From contig JAICYA010000134.1 in the NCBI GenBank assembly GCA_025934455.1, positions 1-6,083 of the forward strand: a DNA stretch of 6,083 bases, given 5' to 3'. Below, piece after piece: positions 1-6,083 of the stretch. Numbering within the stretch: position 1 is the stretch's first letter; every line of letters begins with the position of its first letter. The notes beneath the pieces are model-generated. The model worked only from the letters and a program-made list of their open reading frames with translations. It was not told the DNA's origin and made no database searches. Source of the stretch: Rudaea sp. (GTDB lineage: Bacteria; Pseudomonadota; Gammaproteobacteria; Xanthomonadales; Rhodanobacteraceae). The translations under genes were made by a program, and so were the position numbers.

Positions 1-73
1 ACGCATCCAGCGCACCGACAATCGCGACAGCCGCCGCATTTATCGCCAGAAGCACGACGGCCAACGTCGCCAT
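1..73 (-). CDS. Possible 5' fragment of a divergent gene with a hydrophobic N-terminus
   Basis: A minus-strand frame opens with ATG at 73 and runs off the left edge without a stop. Its 24 visible residues are rich in Ala, Val and Leu and begin MATLAVVLLAINAAAVAIVG, which resembles an uncleaved membrane anchor or first transmembrane helix. A weak GGA lies about 9 bases upstream of the ATG. The frame also stays open upstream into the neighbouring gene, so the start is not certain. The exactly antisense plus frame (codons from base 2, stop TGA at 74-76) is also open. It would give a very Arg-rich C-terminus, with 9 Arg in 24 residues. Such Arg richness is typical of the shadow of an Ala-rich gene, so the minus reading is preferred. 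Third-position GC does not separate the two. The product is not recognisable from 24 residues. Confidence 0.35.
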   Translation of the reverse strand, partial: MATLAVVLLAINAAAVAIVGALDA

Positions 74-99
74 TGAGCGGTATCCATTAAACTGCCGCA

Positions 100-2160
100 A
101 TGAATGCGGCTTGGCTCCTCTCCGCGCCGCGGCGGATCACGTGTTCGCCGCGGCGCCTTTTCACGATATTCCTGTTCGCGCTGCCTTGGTTCGCACACGC
201 GCAACCGACCGATTTCCCGCAGCAGCGCGACGCGTTCCGCGCCGCGTATGCCGCCGCCTACAACGGCCAGGACTGGCGGCCGCTGGCGCAAGGGCTGGAA
301 AGTTATCCGCTGTATCCGTATCTGGAGGCAGCGTCGCTTGAGCACGACTTGGCGCATGCGGATCGCGCCCAAATCGCTGCGTATCTCGCGCGTTATCCCG
401 ACCTGATTCCGGCGCAGGACCTGCGCCGCGACGAATTGAGCTTGCTTGCCAAGCAACAAGATTGGACTGGATTTCTCTCCTTCTACCAGCCCGGCCTGGG
501 CGATGCGCTCACTTGCGATGCGCTGCAGGCGAAACTCGCGCAAGATGGCAAGCTGGATTTTCCGCGCGACCTTGCGGCGCTCTGGGACAAGCCCAGCCTT
601 CCCGCGGAATGCGCAGGCGTGCTGGATGCGGCGAACGCGCAAGGCCTGCTGACGCCGCCACGGGTGTGGGCGCGCATCGATCGTGCCGCGGAAGCGCATG
701 TCGCATCTACCATCGAACAATCCGCCGCGTGGTTGCCGAGCGGCGATGCTGCGATTGCGATGCATCTGGCCAATGCGCTGCGCACGCCTGCCGCGTTCTT
801 GAACAAGGCCGATGGATTGCCGGACACGTCGCGGTCGCGCCAGGCACTGGCGCTGGCGCTGACGCGTTACGCGCGCAGCAATGACGATCTCGCCGAGGCG
901 GCGTGGCGGCGGCTATCGCCACACTTCGCATTCGACAGCAGGCAACGCGACCGCATCCTGCGCACGCTCGCAATCTACAGCGCTGCCGATTACGAAGCCG
1001 ATGCGTTGGCGATGCTGGCTTCCGTACCGGCTTCCGCGCAGAACGATTCCACCCGCGAATGGCGCGTGCGGGTGGCGCTGGCGCTGCCGGACTGGAACGC
1101 CGCGCGAAGCGCGATCGAGGCGCTCACGCCGGAGGAAATGCAACACGACGAATGGCGTTATTGGCGCGCACGCGTCGCGCAGAAGCTTGGGCATGAGCAG
1201 CAGGCGCAAGCCGAATATGCGACGCTCGCGAAGCAAACCAGTTATTACGGGTTCCTCGCCGCCGATCGCGCCGGCCTGCCTTACACCATCTGCCCGCAGC
1301 CGCTCGTGACGGATGCGGCCGCGCAGCAGCGGCTGTTGGCGATGCCGGGTTTTGCACGCGCATTCGAATTGTTCGCGCTGGACATGTTGCAGCCGGCGCG
1401 GCGCGAATGGAGTCGCGCGTTCGACGACCTCGGCGATTCGGATCGCCGGCAAGTGGCGGCGCTCGCCTACACGCGCGGCTGGTACGACCGCGGGGTGTTC
1501 GCCTTCGCCAACGAGGGCGATTCGCATTTTTACGAGCAGCGTTTTCCGCTCGCGGACGAATCCGATGTTCTAGCTGCGGCAAAAACCGCCGGCATTGATC
1601 CGGCTTGGGCTTACGCGATCATCCGCGCGGAGAGCGCCTGGCAGACGGATGCGCATTCGGGCGCCAATGCCTATGGCTTGATGCAGTTGCTGCCCGACAC
1701 CGCCGCCCAGCTCGCGCGCGAAAACGGCATCGCTTACGGCAGTGCACGGGATCTTTATGATCCCGCAATCAATATTCCTCTCGGCACCCTGTATCTGGCG
1801 GCGATGGCAATGCGTTACGACGGCAGCTCCTGGCTCGCGAGCGCTGCCTACAACGCGGGTCCCGATCCGGTGCGGCGCTGGGTAGATGCGCGCGGCAGCC
1901 TGGAGCCGGACCTGTTCATCGCCACGATTCCTTACAAGGAAACCCGCGACTACGTCGCACGCGTGCTGTCGTTCGAGACGATCTACGACTGGCGCATGCA
2001 CGGCAATCCGCTGCCAGTCGCGTCACGCATGCCGGCCATCGGCACGCCATTCGCACTGCCGGTGGCGGCAACCCGAAAATCGGTGGTGTGCAATCCCGAA
2101 TCCGGCACACCTGCTGCGACGGGCACGAGTGGCACCCCGGCGAATCAGGGAGCGAACTGA
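100..2160 (+). CDS. slt: Soluble lytic murein transglycosylase (Slt70 type, GH23), periplasmic
   Basis: This exo-type enzyme cleaves the MurNAc-GlcNAc bond of peptidoglycan and leaves 1,6-anhydroMurNAc ends, so it acts in wall turnover and recycling. The 686-residue product starts with a signal peptide: Arg at 18-19, a hydrophobic core, and an AHA|Q cleavage site near residue 34. There is no lipobox Cys, so it should be soluble and not a lipoprotein. Residues 35 to about 400 form the alpha-helical U domain, followed by a helical linker to about 480. The catalytic domain has RAESAW with the likely catalytic Glu511, then AYGLMQLLP (Met528-Gln529), AYNAGP (583-588) and an IPYKETRDYV segment near 610-620. 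Glu511 minus the signal gives about 477, matching Glu478 of mature E. coli Slt70. A roughly 50-residue tail from 636, rich in Ala, Pro, Thr and Gly, follows the domain and carries Cys664. ATG at 100 is the only good start that keeps the signal peptide, though no clear Shine-Dalgarno precedes it. It is the first gene of a likely two-gene operon. Confidence 0.96.
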   Translation: MNAAWLLSAPRRITCSPRRLFTIFLFALPWFAHAQPTDFPQQRDAFRAAYAAAYNGQDWRPLAQGLESYPLYPYLEAASLEHDLAHADRAQIAAYLARYPDLIPAQDLRRDELSLLAKQQDWTGFLSFYQPGLGDALTCDALQAKLAQDGKLDFPRDLAALWDKPSLPAECAGVLDAANAQGLLTPPRVWARIDRAAEAHVASTIEQSAAWLPSGDAAIAMHLANALRTPAAFLNKADGLPDTSRSRQALALALTRYARSNDDLAEAAWRRLSPHFAFDSRQRDRILRTLAIYSAADYEADALAMLASVPASAQNDSTREWRVRVALALPDWNAARSAIEALTPEEMQHDEWRYWRARVAQKLGHEQQAQAEYATLAKQTSYYGFLAADRAGLPYTICPQPLVTDAAAQQRLLAMPGFARAFELFALDMLQPARREWSRAFDDLGDSDRRQVAALAYTRGWYDRGVFAFANEGDSHFYEQRFPLADESDVLAAAKTAGIDPAWAYAIIRAESAWQTDAHSGANAYGLMQLLPDTAAQLARENGIAYGSARDLYDPAINIPLGTLYLAAMAMRYDGSSWLASAAYNAGPDPVRRWVDARGSLEPDLFIATIPYKETRDYVARVLSFETIYDWRMHGNPLPVASRMPAIGTPFALPVAATRKSVVCNPESGTPAATGTSGTPANQGAN
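2147..2152 (+). promoter_or_regulatory. Candidate ribosome binding site for the SDR gene
   Basis: AGGGAG lies inside the last codons of slt, 12 bases before the ATG at 2165, a slightly long spacing. The SDR reading frame stays open far upstream, back to about 1886. This motif, together with the glycine-rich NAD(P) loop beginning nine residues after the Met, places the true start at 2165. Its position inside slt fits translational coupling. Confidence 0.45.
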
Positions 2161-2164
2161 CATC

Positions 2165-3133
2165 ATGCACGCGCAAAAAATCGTTGTGCTGGGTGGCACC
2201 GGCTTCATCGGCAGCCATCTGGTAACAGCCTTGGTCGCCAAGGGATGCGCCGTTACCGTGTTGTCGCGCAACCGCGAAAAACGTCGCGACCTGCTGGTGT
2301 TGCCATCGGTGAAGTTGCTCAGCACCGACGTGTACGACCGTGCCGCGCTGGTGCAGCGCTTCGGCGGCCACGACGCGGTCATCAATCTGGTCGGCATCTT
2401 GAACGAAACCGGCGACGCGCGTTTCTCGCGTGCGCATGCGGACCTCACCGCGAGCGTGATTGCCGCCTGCCGCGAAGCCGGCGTCGCCCGCTTGCTGCAA
2501 ATGAGTTCATTGAATGCGGGCAATCACGCATCCAGCTATCTGAAGACGCGCGGCGAAGCGGAAACCCTGGTGAAGAACTCAGGCCTGGACTGGACGATCT
2601 TCCGCCCGAGCATCGTGTACGGCCGCGGCGACGGACTGATCTCGCGCTTTCACACCCTGCTGAAGCTCTCGCCGCTGCTGCCACTGGCGCGACCCAAGGC
2701 GAAGATCGCGCCGGTGTACGTGGGCGACGTGGTGCAGGCGTTCACGCGTTGCGTGGACGACAGTGCAACCTGCGGGCATCTCTACGAACTGTACGGGCCG
2801 GAGGTGTACACGCTGGCCCGCATTGCGCGGCTGATCCGCGATGCGGCGCATCTGCATCGGGTTGTGCTGCCGCTGCCCGATGCGCTGGGCTGGCTGCAGG
2901 CGCGCGCGTGCGATTTCATTCCCGGCAAGCCGTTCTCTTCCGACAATTTCAAATCGCTCAAACTGGATTCGGTCGGCAGCCGCGATGGGCTGGCGGACCT
3001 TGGCATCGCCCCGCGCCGCTTTGAAATATTGTTGCCGGAATTGCTCGCCCGCACGCAGCACGAGCGGCGCATGGATGAAGCGCGCGCAAGTCAGCGCGAT
3101 AGCGCACGACATGTCTACGAGCGCGTGAGCTGA
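2165..3133 (+). CDS. Complex I NDUFA9-like NAD(P)-binding protein (atypical short-chain dehydrogenase/reductase)
   Basis: The 322-residue product has a Rossmann fold with the dinucleotide-binding loop GGTGFIG (Gly10, Gly13, Gly16) directly after the first strand. VLSRN at about 32-36 ends the second strand. An NLVGIL segment, MSSLNAG, FRPSIVYGRGD and the C-terminal segment ending DLGIAPRRFEILLPELL fit the NDUFA9-like atypical SDR group rather than classical sugar epimerases. In mitochondria NDUFA9 is an NADPH-binding accessory subunit of complex I. The role of the bacterial relatives is not settled, and nothing here links this gene to a nuo operon. The usual YxxxK pair reads Tyr125-Leu-Lys-Thr-Arg129, so the catalytic Lys position holds Arg. 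There is no signal peptide or transmembrane segment, so it should be cytosolic or membrane-peripheral. It follows slt by 4 bases and is closed by a terminator 4 bases after its stop, which makes it the last gene of the unit. Confidence 0.9.
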   Translation: MHAQKIVVLGGTGFIGSHLVTALVAKGCAVTVLSRNREKRRDLLVLPSVKLLSTDVYDRAALVQRFGGHDAVINLVGILNETGDARFSRAHADLTASVIAACREAGVARLLQMSSLNAGNHASSYLKTRGEAETLVKNSGLDWTIFRPSIVYGRGDGLISRFHTLLKLSPLLPLARPKAKIAPVYVGDVVQAFTRCVDDSATCGHLYELYGPEVYTLARIARLIRDAAHLHRVVLPLPDALGWLQARACDFIPGKPFSSDNFKSLKLDSVGSRDGLADLGIAPRRFEILLPELLARTQHERRMDEARASQRDSARHVYERVS

Positions 3134-3137
3134 GCGC

Positions 3138-3167
3138 AAAAAAGCCGGCGGTTTCCCGCCGGCTTTT
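3138..3167. terminator. Bidirectional rho-independent terminator between convergent genes
   Basis: The stem GCCGGCGG (3144-3151) pairs perfectly with CCGCCGGC (3156-3163) around a four-base loop, TTTC. Flanking A (3138-3143) and T (3164-3167) tracts extend the stem by up to four A-T pairs. On the plus strand the hairpin is followed by four T, ending the slt-SDR unit. On the minus strand it is followed by six T, a stronger tail, and ends the receptor gene, whose stop lies about 22 bases upstream of the hairpin in that direction. Confidence 0.9.
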
Positions 3168-3189
3168 GAATGTGCGACACGCGTGGCGA

Positions 3190-6083
3190 TCAGAACTTCA
3201 GATTCGCTTCCACGTAATAGAAGCGTCCCGGGAGATCGTAATTGGACGCGTCGTAGCCATTGAGCGAGCACGACAGGCAAGTCGGCGGAGTGCGGTCGAA
3301 CACGTTGTTCACGCCGGCCGAAACCGTCAGCGGCGTGCGGATCGGCACCGTCCAGCTCGCGCGCAAATCGTTGTATGTCGTGGCACCCAGGCGATGCGAA
3401 CCGTCCGGGAATTGCCCGCTTGTCGGACCATTGCAGATGGGGAACCCGCCCGCCGCCGCGCAATCCTCGGTGAAGCCGGAGAGATAACGCAGCGCATAGG
3501 ACGCCGACCACTGGCCCATGGCCCAGTTCACGCGCACCGTCGAGCGCAGCCGCGGAATCCCGCTGTCGTGCACCTCGATGCCGGGCGCATCCGGCTCAGC
3601 CAGCCCGGTGCTGGTGTCAACCACCCGGTAGTTCTTGATGTAGGTGTTCTCCCAGCTTGCGCTGAGCTGGCCCCAACTCGCCTCGTTGCCGAGCCAGTTC
3701 ACCGCAAAGTCGAAGCCGTTGGTGTCCACCCGTCCCAGGTTTTCCAGCGTGTCGTTGAGGAAGGTGACGAAACCTGCGGCGTTGCGCGATTGCACGCTGC
3801 AGAACACCGGATCCAGCGTTTCCGCGCAGCGGTCGAGCAGCGTCTGCGCATCCTTGGCCTGGATGGCGTCCTTGATTTCGATCTTGTAGTAGGTCAGTTC
3901 GAAATCCAGCTTCTTCGACCAGGCCGTGTTGTCGGCCCACGATGGGCTGTAAACCGTGCCGAGGGAAATATTGCGCGACCGCTCCGGTTGCAGATTGCGG
4001 TTGCCGCCGGTCAGCACGGAAATCTGCGAATTGGACTGGAAGAAGGTGGCCGGATTCGGTACGCCCAGTGCCATGCAGTTGGTGGCAAGTTGTCCCGTCG
4101 CGTTATTGCAGGGATCCTGCAATGTCGCGTCGAAACGCGAGAACGTGCCGAACAGCTCGCCGATGGACGGCGCACGGAAACCCTGTCCCCAGGTACCGCG
4201 GAAGGTAAGGTCGTCGTTGACCTGCCAGCGGAATCCGAACTTGCTGTTGACCGTGGTGCCGAACGTCGAATAGTTGGAATAGCGCGAGGCGAGATCCACA
4301 TCCAGGTGTTTGGCGAACGGCACATCCGCCAGCAGCGGCGCATTCAACTCCAGATAGAACTCGTCCACGTTGTAGCTGCCCGCCGTCGGCTTGGAGGGCA
4401 CGCCATTGGATTCGCCTGCGACGATAACCGCATCCGGCTGGTAATTGCCGGACAGGTTGCGATGCTCGTAGCCGGTCGCGAAATCCAGCCAGCCGGCCGG
4501 CAGTTTGAACAGGTCGCCGGAAAGGTTGGCGGTGACGACCCCCAGCGACTGATGGCTGGTGTCGTGCTCGTTGAACAGAATGTAGTTGAGCATGTCCGGC
4601 GTGATCGTGCCCGGGCCGCCGAACAGATTCAGCGGCACGCAAGCGGGATCGGCCTGGCAATCCGCAAGCGGTCCGACCGCCTTTTGGATGTGCGCGATGT
4701 TGTAGGTGCCTCGGACGTCCTGGGTCGAATCATTGTCCGCGCGCACGAAATTCACGTCCCAGTTGAGGTCGCGGTCACCCCAGCCGAAGTTGCCAACCAG
4801 ACCGGTCGCGAAATAGCGCGTGTGCACGTTCTCGGTGAAGATGCGCGGGCCGCCTTCGACCGGCCGCCGGCCGAGTCCGAAGTCGGGGCTGCTCGAATCC
4901 AACGTGAAGCCGAACGGGTTGTAAGGATTGGTGGCATCCACGCTGACGTTGTAGCAACGGTCAATCAGGAAGCAGAACGCCTGACCGAGAAAGATCGGTT
5001 CGGGCGCGGCCTGATTCACCGACTTGCGGGTGTTGTACAAACCGCGCATGTACCAATCAATGTTGTCCGCCACCTTGTAATCGGTTTGCGCAAAGAACCC
5101 GCTGCGCTCGGAAGGTGTCAGCAGCAGGTTGTATGGCGCGAAGTTGAAACGGTCGGCGGTGGTGAAGTGATGGTATCCATCCGGGAAATCCTGCACGCCA
5201 CTCGGGCCGGCCACGCCATTGGCGGTAATGCTGCAGAAGCCGTCGCTGCAGATCGTGGTGCCGTCGGAGCGGGTCACGTCGCCGCCACCCGGCACATCGA
5301 ACAGCACGCGCGTGAACGGCGTCGCCGACGAGCAGTTCGCAAGTCCCGTACCGGGTACGCAAATGCTGGAATTGGGCGTTGCCGCGGAACTGATCGCATC
5401 CTGCTTGTAGTGGCTGACATCCACGAAGAAGCTGTAGCGGTCGCCCTTGCCGCCGAACGATGCATCGCCGTTCCAGGTCTTGCCGCCGGCCAGCGAATAA
5501 TCGCCGTAATACGCATGTAGCGCCGCGCCGTCCTGCGACTTCTTGGTGATGATGTTCACCACCCCCGCGATCGCGTCGGAACCGTACAGCGCCGATGCGC
5601 CATCGGTCAGGATTTCGATATGGTCAATTACGCTCGCGGGGAGCGTGTTCAAATCCACCGCCGCGGAGACGCCCGAGGCAGAGGATTCGTTGACCCAGCG
5701 CAGGCCATCCACCAGGATCAAGGTGCGCTTGGCATTCAGGCTGCGCAGCGAAATCGTGGTGGAACCCGAACCCACGCCGGAGCCATCGGGCGCGAAGCCG
5801 AAATTGCCGGCCGAGTTGAATTTGGTGTTCAGCGAGGAACCGCTGACCGAAAGCTGCTGGATGACATCGCCGATGGAAGCCAGGCCGGATTGCTGGATTT
5901 CCTTGGCCGTGATCGTCAATACCGGCGTCTGACCCACGATCGCCGCTTTCTTGATCCGCGAACCCAGCACCTCGATGGCCTGCAGCTGCTGGATATTGCC
6001 CTGGTCGGTCGGGGCTGCGGTATTGGCGGCTTGCGTGTCTTGCCCCCAGGCAACCAGCGGCGCGAACACGGACGCGATCAGCA
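3190..6083 (-). CDS. TonB-dependent outer-membrane receptor, 5' end outside the window
   Basis: This is a ligand-gated 22-strand outer-membrane barrel that would import a scarce substrate using energy from TonB-ExbBD. The frame is still open at the right edge. The last residues before a GTG at 6069 read LIAS and continue as VFAPLVAWGQ, which is the core and cleavage region of a signal peptide. The GTG is therefore internal and the true start lies outside. Numbering from that GTG as residue 1: a TonB-box-like segment lies near 29-37, the plug spans about 45-178 (ISLRSLNAKRTLILVDG, then ILTDGASALYGSDAIAGVVN), and the barrel runs to 959. GFRAPSIGELF (630-640), NLQPERS (692-698) and NNVFDRTPP are typical late-barrel motifs. 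The C-terminus YYVEANLKF ends in the Phe expected for BAM recognition. All 16 cysteines lie in eight close pairs in the barrel part. Only about 20 residues separate the signal peptide from the TonB box, so there is no FecA-like signalling domain. No neighbour indicates the substrate, which could be a siderophore, vitamin, carbohydrate or peptide. Confidence 0.95.
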   Translation of the reverse strand, partial: LIASVFAPLVAWGQDTQAANTAAPTDQGNIQQLQAIEVLGSRIKKAAIVGQTPVLTITAKEIQQSGLASIGDVIQQLSVSGSSLNTKFNSAGNFGFAPDGSGVGSGSTTISLRSLNAKRTLILVDGLRWVNESSASGVSAAVDLNTLPASVIDHIEILTDGASALYGSDAIAGVVNIITKKSQDGAALHAYYGDYSLAGGKTWNGDASFGGKGDRYSFFVDVSHYKQDAISSAATPNSSICVPGTGLANCSSATPFTRVLFDVPGGGDVTRSDGTTICSDGFCSITANGVAGPSGVQDFPDGYHHFTTADRFNFAPYNLLLTPSERSGFFAQTDYKVADNIDWYMRGLYNTRKSVNQAAPEPIFLGQAFCFLIDRCYNVSVDATNPYNPFGFTLDSSSPDFGLGRRPVEGGPRIFTENVHTRYFATGLVGNFGWGDRDLNWDVNFVRADNDSTQDVRGTYNIAHIQKAVGPLADCQADPACVPLNLFGGPGTITPDMLNYILFNEHDTSHQSLGVVTANLSGDLFKLPAGWLDFATGYEHRNLSGNYQPDAVIVAGESNGVPSKPTAGSYNVDEFYLELNAPLLADVPFAKHLDVDLASRYSNYSTFGTTVNSKFGFRWQVNDDLTFRGTWGQGFRAPSIGELFGTFSRFDATLQDPCNNATGQLATNCMALGVPNPATFFQSNSQISVLTGGNRNLQPERSRNISLGTVYSPSWADNTAWSKKLDFELTYYKIEIKDAIQAKDAQTLLDRCAETLDPVFCSVQSRNAAGFVTFLNDTLENLGRVDTNGFDFAVNWLGNEASWGQLSASWENTYIKNYRVVDTSTGLAEPDAPGIEVHDSGIPRLRSTVRVNWAMGQWSASYALRYLSGFTEDCAAAGGFPICNGPTSGQFPDGSHRLGATTYNDLRASWTVPIRTPLTVSAGVNNVFDRTPPTCLSCSLNGYDASNYDLPGRFYYVEANLKF
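5959..5985 (-). other. TonB-box-like segment of the receptor
   Basis: The encoded residues LQAIEVLGS lie just after the signal peptide and before the plug. They resemble the 'xEVxGSRI' segment common in receptors of Xanthomonadales and alphaproteobacteria, which is thought to contact TonB. The assignment rests on position and resemblance only. Confidence 0.5.

Noticed and set aside
2..76. Plus-strand 3' end of an upstream gene stopping at TGA 74-76
   Set aside because: It is open for the 24 codons visible but extremely Arg-rich, as expected of an antisense shadow. It is not excluded, and is kept as the alternative to the minus-strand fragment.
40..765. A 241-codon minus-strand frame across the slt 5' half
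   Set aside because: It is Arg-rich and antisense to a strongly supported gene, with no domain signature.
1886..2164. Upstream in-frame extension of the SDR gene overlapping the end of slt
   Set aside because: The extra 93 residues are Arg/Ser/Cys-rich shadow sequence, and the Rossmann strand and glycine loop begin right after the Met at 2165, the normal N-terminus for this family.
2579..3511. A 310-codon minus-strand frame crossing the SDR, the terminator and the receptor 3' end
   Set aside because: It spans a strong terminator and two well-supported genes in other frames, and its Arg/Gln-rich composition has no motif.
4857..4874. GC-rich near-palindrome (GGCCGCCGGCC) inside the receptor gene
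   Set aside because: It encodes the ordinary Gly-Arg-Arg-Pro-Val stretch in a GC-rich gene, has no T tract, and has no second copy in the window.
3166..5520. A 784-codon open frame on the plus strand, antisense to the receptor
   Set aside because: It begins with a TTG inside the terminator hairpin, has no ribosome site, and reads as Arg/Val/Ala/Gln-rich sequence with no recognisable domain. It lies in exact codon register opposite a clear TonB-dependent receptor. Long antisense frames of this kind are expected where GC-biased codons avoid the complements of stops.
6067..6069. GTG at 6069 as the receptor start codon
   Set aside because: The frame continues upstream to the window edge with hydrophobic residues LIAS completing a signal-peptide core. 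Starting at the GTG would leave a truncated signal sequence.

Overview
The window is high-GC DNA with strongly GC-biased third codon positions. It looks like a chromosomal piece from a Gram-negative bacterium. A periplasmic Slt-type lytic transglycosylase, an NDUFA9-like atypical SDR and a large loop-rich TonB-dependent receptor together suggest a gammaproteobacterium of the Xanthomonadales (Xanthomonadaceae or Rhodanobacteraceae type). This placement rests on family resemblance, not on a search.

Layout. Bases 1-99 hold a doubtful gene fragment and a very short intergenic gap. Bases 100-2160 (+) encode a complete soluble lytic murein transglycosylase with its signal peptide. Bases 2165-3133 (+) encode an atypical NAD(P)-binding SDR of the complex I NDUFA9-like type. 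It starts only 4 bases after the transglycosylase stop, so the two genes probably form an operon and may be translationally coupled. A strong GC-rich hairpin with A/T flanks (3138-3167) closes this unit and also serves the convergent gene. Bases 3190-6083 (-) encode most of a TonB-dependent outer-membrane receptor. Its start and first signal-peptide residues lie beyond the right edge.

Function. Slt trims peptidoglycan in the periplasm. The SDR is cytosolic by sequence and has no settled bacterial role. The receptor imports an unidentified ligand across the outer membrane using TonB energy. It has no FecA-like signalling domain, and no TonB/ExbBD, regulator or partner transporter lies in the window, so its substrate cannot be named.

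I see no mobile element, CRISPR array, tRNA, rRNA or clear new system. The points most worth a second look are the eight closely spaced cysteine pairs in the receptor, the YxxxR variant in the SDR, and the cysteine-bearing C-terminal tail of Slt.
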